This document shows, piece after piece, positions 28,701 through 41,600 of a DNA stretch of 64,000 nt. A program made the position numbers and the translations under genes. This stretch comes from Dipylidium caninum. Taxonomy: Eukaryota > Platyhelminthes > Cestoda > Cyclophyllidea > Dipylidiidae. Location: positions 248,001 to 312,000 of the forward strand of contig QEYB01000221.1 in the NCBI GenBank assembly GCA_017562135.1, in the 5' to 3' direction. The notes beneath the pieces were generated by a model. The model saw nothing but the letters and a program-made list of their open reading frames with translations. It was not told where the DNA came from and searched no databases. Position 1 is the first letter of the stretch; every line of letters begins with the position of its first letter.

Positions 28701-31700
28701 AATATCTGAGACTGAATGTTTTGTCACTTTTTCTGGCGGCTACTTGGGCGGATTTTGTTGGGTCCTCAAGGCGTTTTTTTCGATAAAAAATGCACTCACG
28801 CGCTAAATTTCCCTATTAGCCAGTAAGCCAATGAAGCATAATTTTTCGCCGAGACTTCAAAACAGTATCTTCACTTGGTCCCTAAAGTCCAGAAGAGCCT
28901 CTTTAGTAGTTACAAAACTAATTGCATGAAATTAACAATCGCGGGTAGTATTGCTACCTGTGGGCGAGAAGAAGGCATTCTAGTCGCGATCCTCTTGCCT
29001 CACTGAATGCCACAACTTCCCCTTACTACTTGTCTAACGTTTCGTGTATGTCATCTATCGCGTTGTTACTTTCAACTTTTACCAGAATAAATAATAAGAA
29101 AAATTAAAACGTAGGATATTCGAAAAGATGGCCTTTATCAAACCCAACATTTATATTCTGGCAGAAATTAAATGGGCGATTGACCGTCTACCCTTAGGGT
29201 CATCATAAGCTCAAAGGAAATTCTTCATGGTTACTCTTCACGTGGACATTAGGTTAAAACTTCTGGAGATGCCGACCAGCGACGCATTTCGTCGACTCCG
29301 AAAAGACGCCTTCGATTTCGTAATCCCCGGAAGTAGAGCTGCCATTTAACTGCTCTCCGCTTATTTCTCCTCCCTGCGATTAGAGAAGTCATATGAATTC
29401 ACATCCTTTGTCATGCAATGTGCAAAATTATACATAAATGCGCATGGTCTTCATTTGCGTCCTTCTGACCTGTACAGGCCATTTAAACCACGAGGTGGGA
29501 AACTCTTGCCTCAAAGCACATTGTGTTATGGTGTTGATTTACGTGACCCCTTTTATTCTTGAACTGACGGTAAGCAACCCAATTCAGTCCTAAATCTACA
29601 AATTGGCAAATGCCTGATCTGGACACGACTTCTCACATTAACATGGCCGTTGATCACCTCGCTACCTCATTCATTTTCAAATTCCACTTTATTTTAGTGT
29701 ATTTTCTTTCCACCGCCAGTGACAGGTTTGATCAAACCGTCAATATTGTGGCAGCCTGAGAGAGCAGCAGGACGGTAGCCAGCTGAAGTCCTAGAAACTT
29801 GACAATACATTGGAGTTTTTTTCCACTTTACTAGCTTTGTAGGGAATACCGAGAAGGTGAGATGTTATACGGAACCCTATTATTATATAGACACAGCCAG
29901 GTGCCCGATGGTAAAGGGTGACCTCCATCTAACACCTGTACCACCTGCCAAATACCATGAATGTAAATATTTTCAAATTGTAAAAAATCCAAAAAATTTT
30001 AAAGAGCGGAGTTGTAAGGTTCCTGACCCAAGGCATTCTCCTTTCGGCCTAGGCTCACAATGTGCCTCTACGCTGTTGTTGACCCGGTGTGTTCGGATAT
30101 AGTAAAAGGCAGTAGCTCACGTCGCTTATCCATAGATGAGGCTCAAAAAACGTTGATCAGCTCAAAGGTAGGCTGAAACAGTACTTTGCTCACCATTTTA
30201 CATGTGTCTTAAATTGTAGTTTACCGGTACCCAGGGGATTCCATTTCGTTATTTCATGTTACATTTAATATTCATCCCCCAAAGTAAATCACTTATTAGA
30301 CCCGACGTTCCACTTCACGTCCTTAGGAGGTTGTGTGGGTTCAGAATTTGTTTTTGTCAACTTTAAATTTAGTTGGCGTTTAATCAGTGGTGCAAATCGT
30401 AGTTTCCCCAGTGACCGTTTATTGCTCAGTTATGGTTTAACAGAAAATTCTTCGCTGTGAACCCTTGTGTAATGAACCGTTCACTGTCAGTTTACCAGGA
30501 AATGAACTGGATTTACATAAGCTTTTCTGAATCTATTACGCGTTGTAAGATGTCTCACTTTGCCTAAGTGATATACCTAAATACCTCACAAAATTTTTAA
30601 AATGTAAATTTCGTGCGTCAAATACTTAAGTCGCAGCCGTGTTTCACTCGAGGGGCTATGATGAACTATTTGCTGACCTTCATGCATGTCCGTTCGAGTA
30701 GTTTGCCCATGTGGGGTGGAAGACGTTAGCCATACGTTGGTGCATTCCACAAAATTAGGCACGTATAGCCTAATACGCTGCTACTTATAGTAATAAGTAG
30801 CAAAATTTGGTTGGCTAAAATTCTGCACTTAAGGTGCGGGGTGACGAATCCGAAGAATTTAATGAAACTTCGCACTTCAAATAATAATCTTTCTGCCATC
30901 CCCAAATAGGGGAATAAATCCAAAAACACATCCACTAAACAGAGCCTTTCTAAGTGGAAATACCGGTTAGATTTTAGCGTCTAATGAACCGGAACTTATG
31001 AGGAGGACTTAAACCATACCTTTGTATCAGGTAGGAAGCAATGGCAAATCGCCTCTCCGGAAGGGTTTTCAGAGATTTCATGTCTCTTCATATGTTCATT
31101 AGTCTTTTATTCACGGAAAGGGCATTCACAAAAGCTAGAAAATTAGAACTTTTCTAAAATTGGAATTTTTTTATCTCATTCACTAAAGCCTTCAAGGAAT
31201 GCTTATCGAGGTCAAGGCATCTGTACAAGAAATGGTTGGTTAAAGGAGCAAGCAAAAGCTAAAATAGTAAAGCCCTATGATTATATTCTGGTTAAGTGTC
31301 AAGATACATACTTCCGTTTATGGTATGACGTCGATGTAATATTGGATTTATTCGAACATTAAAAGTGCGCACTACGAGTTGCCAGGAATTTTTCACAAGT
31401 TGTACCTCTTAATGCAATTAAAAACAACTAACTTAGGAAGTGGACATCAAGAAGGACATCGGCCACGCCCTACAGTTTCTTTGAGATTCTCCCTTCACGT
31501 CACGTTCATTGCAAGTGTTCACTCATTTAGAGAATATTTTCAACGAATATCTGCACCTCTCTACTCCTTTGGTAGACCAGTAGGTCATCCATTAAGTTGT
31601 GCACTAGTTAAAACATCCTGGTTTCGTAAATCGAGCGCTTATGACAACTCCTAAAGCATGAACAACTTTACACGAACGTCACTCGAGGTATTTACAGACC

Positions 31701-32085
31701 GACATCCCTTGCAGAGGAAGTTTTAAGCACCTCCGTCCGTTACTTAGGAGTCGCGTTGCTCACAGCAATGGGAGCGTTTAGGCGAAAAAAGCCCACTAGT
31801 CTCATGATTCGACTTAAAAAAAACTACAAGATGTCCAAAATTTGTCGATTTCAAGGAGAACCTTGCGAAAAGAGGGCCCCCACAGATTGAAGAGATAGGC
31901 ATTCCTTAGAAAAGTGGGATAAATATTTTTAAGACTAGAAAATTTACGATTACAATTTAATTACGTGTGCGGGCTGAGGATCAGAGCCGGGTATAATGAT
32001 AAATCTGAACAGTAGGATAGAGAAATCATTCTTGATCATGCTCATCCAAATTATCGCTTATGATTAATTGCTAGAAAACGGTCGT
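13770..32085. other. Long gene-poor region, no supported gene
   Basis: About 18 kb without any recognisable protein, tRNA or rRNA on either strand. Open frames are short and overlap each other on opposite strands, as expected by chance. The best is a 68-codon frame on the minus strand at 23061-23264, not identified. A 9-bp perfect hairpin lies at 30779-30802. Lineage-specific or micro-exon genes without known homologues could be missed here by eye. Confidence 0.45.
30779..30802. repeat. Small perfect hairpin (9-bp stem, 6-nt loop)
   Basis: tgctactta (30779-30787) and taagtagca (30794-30802) are exact reverse complements around a six-base loop. Stems this short do arise by chance in AT-rich DNA, so no role is claimed. 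Confidence 0.5.
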
Positions 32086-32122
32086 TTATGAAATGAAAGT
32101 CCTCTATTTTTTCATTTCATAA
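32086..32122. repeat. Perfect inverted repeat, 13-bp stem with 11-nt loop
   Basis: ttatgaaatgaaa (32086-32098) and tttcatttcataa (32110-32122) are exact reverse complements. The unit lies about 530 bp beyond the AGL stop codon, downstream in the direction of AGL transcription. It could lie in a long AGL 3' UTR or be a chance or mobile hairpin. Confidence 0.7.
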
Positions 32123-32652
32123 GGGCGCGTTTAGAGCGAAAGATGGCAGGGATGGGCAAATGGAGGGGCATGTGAGTTGAGAGGGAAAGTAAAAGTAGGC
32201 AGGCAAGTAACGGAGTGAAAGGTAATCACTGAAAGACATTATTATCAAGGTCGGTATCATCGTCATCATAATAGCTCAGCTAACATTGCAGAGGATTCTC
32301 AACTGATCATTGTAAACAGCAATTCGCACCGATGCTGCGCCCTGGCTGCCCACAGCGAAAAGTGCAGGGTCGGTAATTCGTGGACCGCCAACGTAAATTT
32401 GCGGAGTGGAAAATGCTGTACTGCCCGCCTCACTTGATTGGCGCTCGTTCAAGGCCGCTGCCCTCCCACGCGAAGAAGGGGCCAGTTCAGCTGCAGGTAC
32501 GCATCATTGATCATATAAAAGGGCGCTCATTATAGAAAGTTGGGGAAGTAAATGACAAAGCGAACGCGAAAGTCAAATTGAAGGCAAAATAATAACCAGT
32601 AACAATGAAATAACCGTAACGCGAAAGTATCCAGGAACGGAGAAGGGGAGAA
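32123..32652. other. 3' flank of AGL with a GC-richer patch
   Basis: No coding exon was found. The part at about 32330-32500 is clearly richer in G and C than the AGL introns beside it and has no long open frame of known type, so it may be a repeat copy. No AATAAA was seen on the minus strand within about 550 bp after the AGL stop, so the poly(A) site of AGL is unknown. Confidence 0.45.
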
Positions 32653-35600
32653 CTAGGCCGGAGGAAACGGTAAACCATGCATACGGGCATTGGTTTCGAG
32701 TAAGTCATAGACAGCTTCAATCGCGGTACCGACGCTCCATGCCTGTGAACAACAACTGCCGGGACAGAACTGCAAGGAAAAGGCAAGGTATTCATCAATA
32801 ACTAAATAATTACTGAAACAGTAAATTCAAGTAGGGAAAATTAAACGATAATATTGATGTCTCGGCGAACCTTTATGCCGACAATGTATTATAGGCTGCG
32901 GATGTGTTTAACTGCTACGGTGGGCCCAGATAGACTTTTATCATGATATCAAAACTCGAAATTGTTCACGCGAAAAGTATGGGACGAGCGCCAGGAAAAC
33001 GAATACCAGAGTACAAAGAAAATACCTTAGAAAAACGAGGTTAATAGTACGTGCCCTCCTTCCTTCGAAAGAGCATTCTCTTAAATATCTTAAAAAATAG
33101 CTGTTATGTAGATTTTGTCAGCCACTGGGAATAAGACAGTTCTGAACACTCCACTTAAACGAAAACATCTCGAAATTGTAGTTCCCAGTTAGTTGTCCTT
33201 CACAGAAAAACAGAAATTATATCCAGCACAAGCGAGAACTCACTTGTCATACCAAGGCTGATATAATCCAGCCCAAAAGCAGGGATTTCAACCACACAAA
33301 AAGAGAATAACATTCGCAGAAACAACTTATGCAAAGTTCGACAGTTCACCTCTCCGTTGACTTGGGTCAACTCAGGTAGCGATCGCCACGGTGAAGCCCT
33401 GAGGTAGTTGTTAAGACGCAAAAGGATCTCCTGAGCCTCACGTACCGCCTGGGACCGAACTGAGACCATAGAAGGATCCAGATCGGCCAGACGCTGAGCC
33501 ATGATTAGTCTAGAGCGGATGTAGAAGCCTGTCAACCAGAGCCATTCTGGTCCCTAGAAAAAATGAAAGTAAGCACGTATCATGAAGTTATGCAGTAACT
33601 GGGTGACCATTTCGCTGATTTATTATTTTCCAAAGTTAGAACACCTAGTTGGTGCCCTTTCAGCAGTTTGTCAAGAAACCACAACTGAGCGTCAACGAAC
33701 AGGGAAGCCGCTTCGTGCTTTATCAACACCTGCAACTCGACCAATTTTCATCAAGTACTCGTCATTTCTGGTGTTAAAAATAAACTTAATAAAATATAGT
33801 AGAAAAATCAACATGGCCGTTTTGTCAAAAGTGCAAGTGAACAGTGCAAATAAGTCATTATGTTAAAGCCACACAACTTTCGTTTAATAAGCATTACGTT
33901 GGCCTATGTCGCCGTTAATTAACAAGGTCCGGAAAAAGTAGCAATCGGAAGGTATTTCTAAATACAGGAGGAACCAATTTGATAACATTATCGTGGTTAT
34001 CGTAGTAATAGAACATGAAATTATGTATTATACAAGGGTTAATTTGTGAAGATTAATAAAATGACCTGCTCGCCAGAAGTATACATCGACTCTCGAAGTG
34101 AGTCCCGTTTCACCTATCCTTTCATGCAATTAACTTGGTTAATTAAGGCATTAAATTACACACTGAAAGGAAAAGGAACCCCCTTCGATTGTCATTTAAG
34201 GCATACCTTCGAGGAAATTAGTCATTTTTTAATGCTCCATAATCCAACCTACCTGGTGATAGTTGAACCCATGGGCAATGGAGAAGTCACAGCTATCATC
34301 ACTGTTGTTATAGGTGCAGCGATAGTCTTTGTCCCTTGGATCCAAAGTCTTCATCCCCAACGGGCCCAAAAGTTGTTTCCGGGTTATTTCCAACGCCTTC
34401 CAAGCGTTCCGCGTATCAAATATGTCCGGCGCCTGTGGTTATCAGGAAGAAAAAACGCTCACACCAATCAGAAGAGTACACAAAAACCAAGCTCATTTTT
34501 GTGGTATTCAAGTCGAAACAAACAGAGACCAAACCAATTAAGGAGTACGCTGTTCCTACTTTGTCCTATACACTTTCAGTTCCACTTTTCCAGAAAACCT
34601 ATTACTCGGATCTCTATTTGTATACCTTCTGTCCGAGTCAAAGATTAGGGGATTTCAAATTCCGTTTAATGAAGCTAATGTGACTGTAAGTACGGGAAAA
34701 TTAAAATTAAATATTAGTTAGGAATCAGGCATTAACCTAATAGAAACAAGTTAAAAGATGTTAAAAATTAGTAGTCGGGGGAAATAAGTTTATTCTAAAA
34801 GTAACAGTAATGACTTCATAGTATAAAATCATTCTATTCTCGCACGGTACGATTTCGACCCTCCCCCAAATTTAAAGTTTTACGATATTTGATTAAAAGC
34901 ACCGGAAAAATCGTATTCGACGAAGTTATCATTGGGCCAAAAGCAGAATACTCAAAGAACAAATATAACAATTTAAAGTAGCCTTCGTTTATCTAAAGAC
35001 AAATGCTAAACGCATTTCGTGCTCTTGAAGAAAAAGACTGAAATTTAAAACCAAATAAGAGGTTACACGGGTCTCTTTTTGTGTAAATACGATTGCATGT
35101 TCCTGGATTGTAACACCACACTGCCTATGATTTTTCAACAAGAAGACTTACAACAGACATTTTCGCAATGAAAAATTACCTTTGAATCAAATATATGGAC
35201 CAAAAGTAACACGAATTTGCTTGGAGATTGGAAGAATATGATAATGAATATTTGTTAACAGGAAGTTTTTTGTTGTGAATTCTAAATAGCCTGCTAAGGT
35301 TATAAGCCAAAATGTGCATTACCATTGCTTTATGTGTTTAGAAAACATTTGATGGCGAACTTGAACTTTAGAAGAGTAATTATCACGCCTAGATTCCTTC
35401 TTACCATGGTTTCAGCACGTGGACAAAAGTAATACCAAGACCACGACCTCACAATATACAAAAAATAAAATTCATTAACGCAATAAACAAGGCATATCTC
35501 TAGTAGTTAGTATTCCATTAATCTTCTACTCGAGGTAGTAAAATACGACCGAGTTGGTTCAAAGACAAAACGATCCTCACTGCCAACGTACCACAGTCAT

Positions 35601-38600
35601 AGCCACGAGGAAGTTTGGCCTCAACTGCAACTCGGAATGGGGGTTGGAACAATCACATAAGTCTCGATAATACCCCTGGTGTATATCAATTTCCCTACAA
35701 GTATTAGCTCCTTCTCCCTTCTCTGGAAGCCAAAATCTGGTCTCAAAATTATTCTTAATCTTGATGGCCCAGTCTGCCCAAGTCCATCGCGGGGTTGCAG
35801 TGGTAGCGTGCGGAGGAGCGTCCACTCCGTCGTATGGGTAATAATTACCGCCGTTCCTGTGAGCCCGCTCCAACCAACTCAACACTGCGTAGGCGAGACC
35901 CGTCAATTCCACCGCGCAACCGTCCCGCGGAGTGGCAGGTTTACCCCTGTTGCCGGCCTTCTCAGAGCTTCCCATCTTGTCCATCCATGTACCACAATTG
36001 TGAGGGTTGCCGCCACATACAAAACCGGTATTTTCCTGAATATATGCCTTTACCTAAGGAAAAAGGAGAGCGCATATGTTGAGCCTTCAAATTGCATTCT
36101 TCTAGGGTCAAATATAAACCACGACTCCATGACCTAATCAAGAGGGCTGGATGATCTTGAGCAAAAATTCTTCCGGGAAGAGGATGAAATAGGCGATTAT
36201 AGAAACAGAAGTTGGGAAGAAGGAATAAAATATGTTATTTTGAAATGAAAAACATGAATTTAGCTGTCAGAGGGAATTGAACATTTAATACAGATTCCAA
36301 TTTATGTTTAAGTCATGCCAAAACTCTGCCATTCGTAGAACGTGCTTCACTCAAATTTAAAAAGACATTTCTAAAAACGCAAAGAACATGTTTAGATTGC
36401 ATGCAAAAACGGGCCCTACCAATTCCGTGGTCATCAACGTTATAATTTGACAAATATCATGTGGGAACAGTAACGAAAATGAGGAAATTGTGCCACCCTC
36501 CAGAATGGCAAGAAGGAGACAAAGAGGAAAACAAATGAAAATCTTACCACATACTTACATATGCTCTCTTGGAAAATTGTATTGATATTGGGAAAGTCTA
36601 TTTACGCGCTCGCATGTGTACTCTACACAACTTACAGTGAATCCTTCAGTGATCATTTGACAATCCAATTGTTGTCCAGCACTCCTCTCTCGGAACTCGA
36701 TTCCCGTGACATGTCGTTGCAAGGCTTCTTGCATAATATCGTATAGCGGCATCACACGTTCGGCTGGAGGCCTAGCCATATTCACCGCGTCGCGTTCATC
36801 GGGCCAGCCTTGACTTTGATCAGCAAGAAACCAGCGGAAGACAGGACGTGCGAGTATTGATTTCTTGGCACCACCGCAACCAGAGGCCAGACCCTCACTG
36901 GCCGCTACCGCATCTTCGAAACAGCAGATGGCATAGAGCCAGAACCAGACAGCATCGCGAGCATTGTAGCGTGGAGCGACACATTGCCCATCGCCCATGA
37001 GGTTGGGGATTAGACCGTGACGGAGAAGAGATGCAAATTGAAGAATTGCATTTGCCGCTTCCTGTTAAAGAAAAATGAAATTACTAACTGTTAAGTTACT
37101 GTGATTGATAAAAGTTATCATGGTTCCAAGATACGTAGAAAGAAGAGTAGCAGGATGCAATCAGATTTGGGAGAAGACATTTTCCATTCTATACTATAAT
37201 TGTAAGCAGAAAACAATCTGAATGCTTAAAAGGACAAAGAATTGACAGGAGGAGATGCGCATTACACTAACCTAATACTCATTTATGTTAATTATATCAA
37301 AAAAATTAGATCTCAGATGAGTTCCGAAAAACATGAAAATCACAAAAGGGTTGACGCTTAGCGAATATATGGGCCCTTCGGAACCGTGAAAAGCGGAACT
37401 GTACGACCCAGCTAGTCAATGATAGGAACAAGTACGTCCTCATTATTAGCAAATATTGTAAAGCAGAAATCATCCAACACAAGATAAGCGGTTTTTCCAA
37501 ACTCAATTAAATTTTAAAATGCGTTTAATAATTATTTCAAAAAGTAATCAAAGCAGCGCTGGGAGTTAAACAGTAACAGACCGAATGGAAAAATAAACAA
37601 GGATTGCACATTATCCAGGATCATGCCATGCCAAGGTAGTGAATCGGCTTACCATACTGAACGTCAAAATAAAGTTGCTTCCATGTGTCATTTAGCATTC
37701 TTAATTACAGTCTGCAGACATCATAATAAATTTAAACAGACCCCTGCACACCATTTCGTCCAAATTCACCAAAAGAAAGTAAGGTGATACTCAGGTATAC
37801 GCGACATTAGTAGGCATAAAAACACTTATAAGCTATAAAACTTTGTTAAATGATGGGGCTTGCTAAAAAAATCTAACGTAAAGGACGAGGTCAAATTATG
37901 TATTAGCAGATACATATAACGTTAAGTCATATGTACAAAAGCATTCAAGCTGGGTTTAAAATTTATGCCCCAAAGTTACAATTACCAACCGTGGTTATGA
38001 ATGGTCAGAGGTTCTATAAGCAAGGGGAACTTTAGATTTTTTTGTCCCAAACGAGGTTGCTGGTAATAAAACGATTAAAAAAATGTCGTTACGATAAAAC
38101 TCAGTCAATAATAGTTTACAAATAGATTTCGATAGACAACCATTTGTGATTCTCAAATCACCAATTGAAAAAAAAAATATCCCTGTTCCTCGACGAAATG
38201 ATATTTTCGATGAGTGTTTGAGCCCAGAGGACTACGAACCTCAAATCGTCCAGTGAGAATAAGACATCCACGCAAAGCGATGAAGGTATCTCGGCCCCAA
38301 TTACGCCACATGCCCTCAGCGAAATGTGGTAGGCCTGCGGCCAGACTACAGACATAGCGATCAGGATCGTTATCGCATCCGTTCAATGAGGGAGCTGGCA
38401 ACAACGGAGGTAAACGCACGTTCGGCGCCTTGCCGTAGAGCTGAAGGCTAGCGGTTACGAGGTTGCGCACCGTTGAGGAACCCAATTCTGTCCACTTTCC
38501 GAGGCGTGTGCTTACCTGTAAGAGCCAGGTTTCCGGTATTATTATAGCGGTAAATGGAAAAGCAAGGGAAACTATGGTTGTATACTTTTCTACTTGATGT

Positions 38601-41600
38601 AATACATTTAGAGAATACGATCGAGTGGGTGAGCCATTGATCAATTTATAAATTTAGTATTCATTTCGACACGTTCGAGATCTTTCTTAAGTAAAATATG
38701 CAAATTTAAAACATTCTTACATCCTAATCGGTAAGAATATGAAAGATTCCTGAAATTGCAGAAGATAACAACCCCTTGGGTTATCAGAATTTCAATAAAG
38801 AAGCATAACAAGTTTTTAGCATCTGTCGGTATTTTCGTTAAAATGGCGAACAAAAACTGCAGATGCGTCTACTCTGCTAGCAATATATCATACTTTGGGT
38901 TTAAAAATCTATTTCAGTTAGAAAATAGAAAATTATAAGGAAAAGTGGGTATTTGTCCAAATAAAACTGGGTGCAGTAGTGCGACTGACATTTCAAATCC
39001 GGTAAAATCAAAGTAGCGGAAAAACTAGTGAGAATAATTTTAGAACTTTCGCAACAAATCATCCCTGAAGGCAATATTTCATTAATATTTGGAGTTCTTT
39101 AAAAAAATCCAGTATAAAAAAATTAAATTAACTCACTTCTTCCAAAACAGTTTGATAAAGACACCCGACCAACATGCCAAAGTTCGCCGGAATCAAGTAC
39201 TTAGGAAGATCATAGATAGGTTGGAAAAGTTGTTTCAACGCCCTCGACAATGCGTCAAGTTGTTTTGATGGCTTCGAGGCATCTTCTGCACTAATTCGTT
39301 GGTAGATATAGTCTAGGAGCCATAAACCATCCCGCAAATGATGGCACACAGGATGCCCCAGATCGTTATGCTGCGCAACATTGCGCATCACCGAAACTAT
39401 GCCCTGGAGACCGCAGAACACAAGATCACCGTAGCGAGGCACATAGTAAGGCGTGCGATGCAGTCCTGGGACGTTTTCCTCGCGTTCACAGCGGTACATC
39501 AGCCAGTTGATGTCCGTAAGAGAAAGATCAGTCACGAGACGTTTAATTAAGCCGTGTTCCACGGAATCAGGGTAAAGAGGAAGTAAGGCATCAGCGATAG
39601 CAACTGTATTTGTGGAGAGAACGGCTTTGCGTGCGTCCAAGGTTCGTAATCGACGACCGAACTATTAAGGTAAAGAAAAATATGCAGATGATCTCATAAG
39701 TTTATATTACTTCACTTCAGATAAGACTGTGTCCAGTTACGGAGCAAAATATCGGAAAACGTTAAACTGCTCAGATATTAGAAAACGATATCTTGAAGAT
39801 TCTGTTATAATTGAGGTTTGAAACTGGAGAACTCGTGGTAGATTACGGTATGGCAGGCAAAAGCAAGTCCCATATTTAGGTTTATGAAAATCGTCTTTGA
39901 ACGAGGATTTTTAAACAAATATCGTAGCTTTGATGAATTCGCAGAAGGTCACACACGAATAATCTAGTTCCTAAGATCTCACTGCCTACATATTAAGTGT
40001 AAAAAAATGTCATCCAGCAGATTTCGTTATCTTGGTTGGGCATAACAATTAGCATACTTCAAGTATTACGAATAGAGCCACATGATTTAGGGGCGACCAA
40101 GTTTCCTCTTAAGCATCCATGATATGAAATATTCGACTAACCTGGTGAAGAAGAGTACCACGAACGCGACAAAGAGCTTCAGATTGAATATCATTGAGAA
40201 AAACGCTCACAGCGACGATGCAACCAGGTGGAAAGTCGTAGAATTCTAAGGCATCTGTTCCACCATTTTCTTCAACGTGAACCACTTTGAACATCTTACT
40301 CTTGGATACCTCCATATCCTCTCTCGTTTCGACAGAGACATTTGACAGTCCGTTTATGTACTGTAAAAATATGTATTTCTTCGTTTACATAATCCGGGAA
40401 AAACATATATGTTTTGCACTACACTATTCGTAATCTTAACCTAGATTAATGAGTTATAAATAGTAATCAAAATTATATGATTCATGTAAATCATAATGGG
40501 AAGAACAGCATAAACCGGAAAATTGCCAACGCTGAAACACTCGCCTTCAAAAAAACCACGAATACAATGCTTCCCCATTGAGTTATCTTTTTTTTAAATT
40601 CACAGCTAAGTCACCAAAATAAGACAAGTACAGTTGAAACTACATCTTATAAGGACTACGGAATACACAAGTGCAAACAAACAATAGTTAAAAGGGCAGT
40701 AAAAGTTATTGGCCAGTTGCTTCGAACCAATTAGAGTCCTGACCGATTTGCGCATTGCATGAACAGTTTGCACCTCTAGTTGACAGTCCGTCAATGCAAC
40801 ATAGCATTATTTAAGTTTTGGGTAAAGCATTCGGTGCCTTTTCAACAAAATTTCTTTACCGAAACAAAATGGAACGATTAACGAAAAGGTAACACCAGAT
40901 TTGTACATTATTTGAGTCTTCTTTATTGTCCTGGGCCAATCGTAGATTAGTGTGTAATGATCAAAACATGTGTGGCTATGAAATGTGCATCTAAAGCAAT
41001 AACAACACCAAGCAAGGAGAAAAACATCCGTTCAGGCACGTTATAAAATAAATCAACGATCGATTAAGGGCAAAAAAGATGAATATAATTTAGTCCAATA
41101 ACCTGCTAATTTCCACGTCAACAAATCTTACATTCTGTCCTGATTAAAAACATAACAAGAACACGAAAATGAGCCCGGGAATGGAATGGGGTAGATAATA
41201 TAGCTAGATGGGCAATAGTCGTCATTTTAAATGAAGCAAACAGTGAAAATTTAGAAATTCTCCTGAAGACTATAACATGGGAGAAGTCATAATTATGTCA
41301 CCGTCGAAACTACGATTCCATTGTAGATTGTCATTCAAGCGAAGTCCAAATTCACGATTTTAAAATTCGACTTACACAATCATTAAATTTAAAATCATCT
41401 ATTGGACCGGTTAGAGAGTGATTGACGGTACGGGCTTCAATAAGGATGCGACGAATACGACCATTGAGCATAATTCGACGGAAGGGATGGTGCGCTGGGT
41501 GTGGACTTCGATCGTAAAAACAGGAGTGTGAGACCATGACAACCGACTCTGCTGTGTCTGCTGAGAAACGCGTTACAGCGATTATATTGGTATCAACCTA

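Noticed and set aside
34046..34648. A 200-codon plus-strand frame, the longest in the window
   Set aside because: It overlaps an AGL exon (34253-34432) on the opposite strand, which has clear homology and correct splice sites; the plus-strand product resembles nothing.
35679..36137. A 152-codon plus-strand frame
   Set aside because: It is the shadow of the AGL exon 35592-36035.
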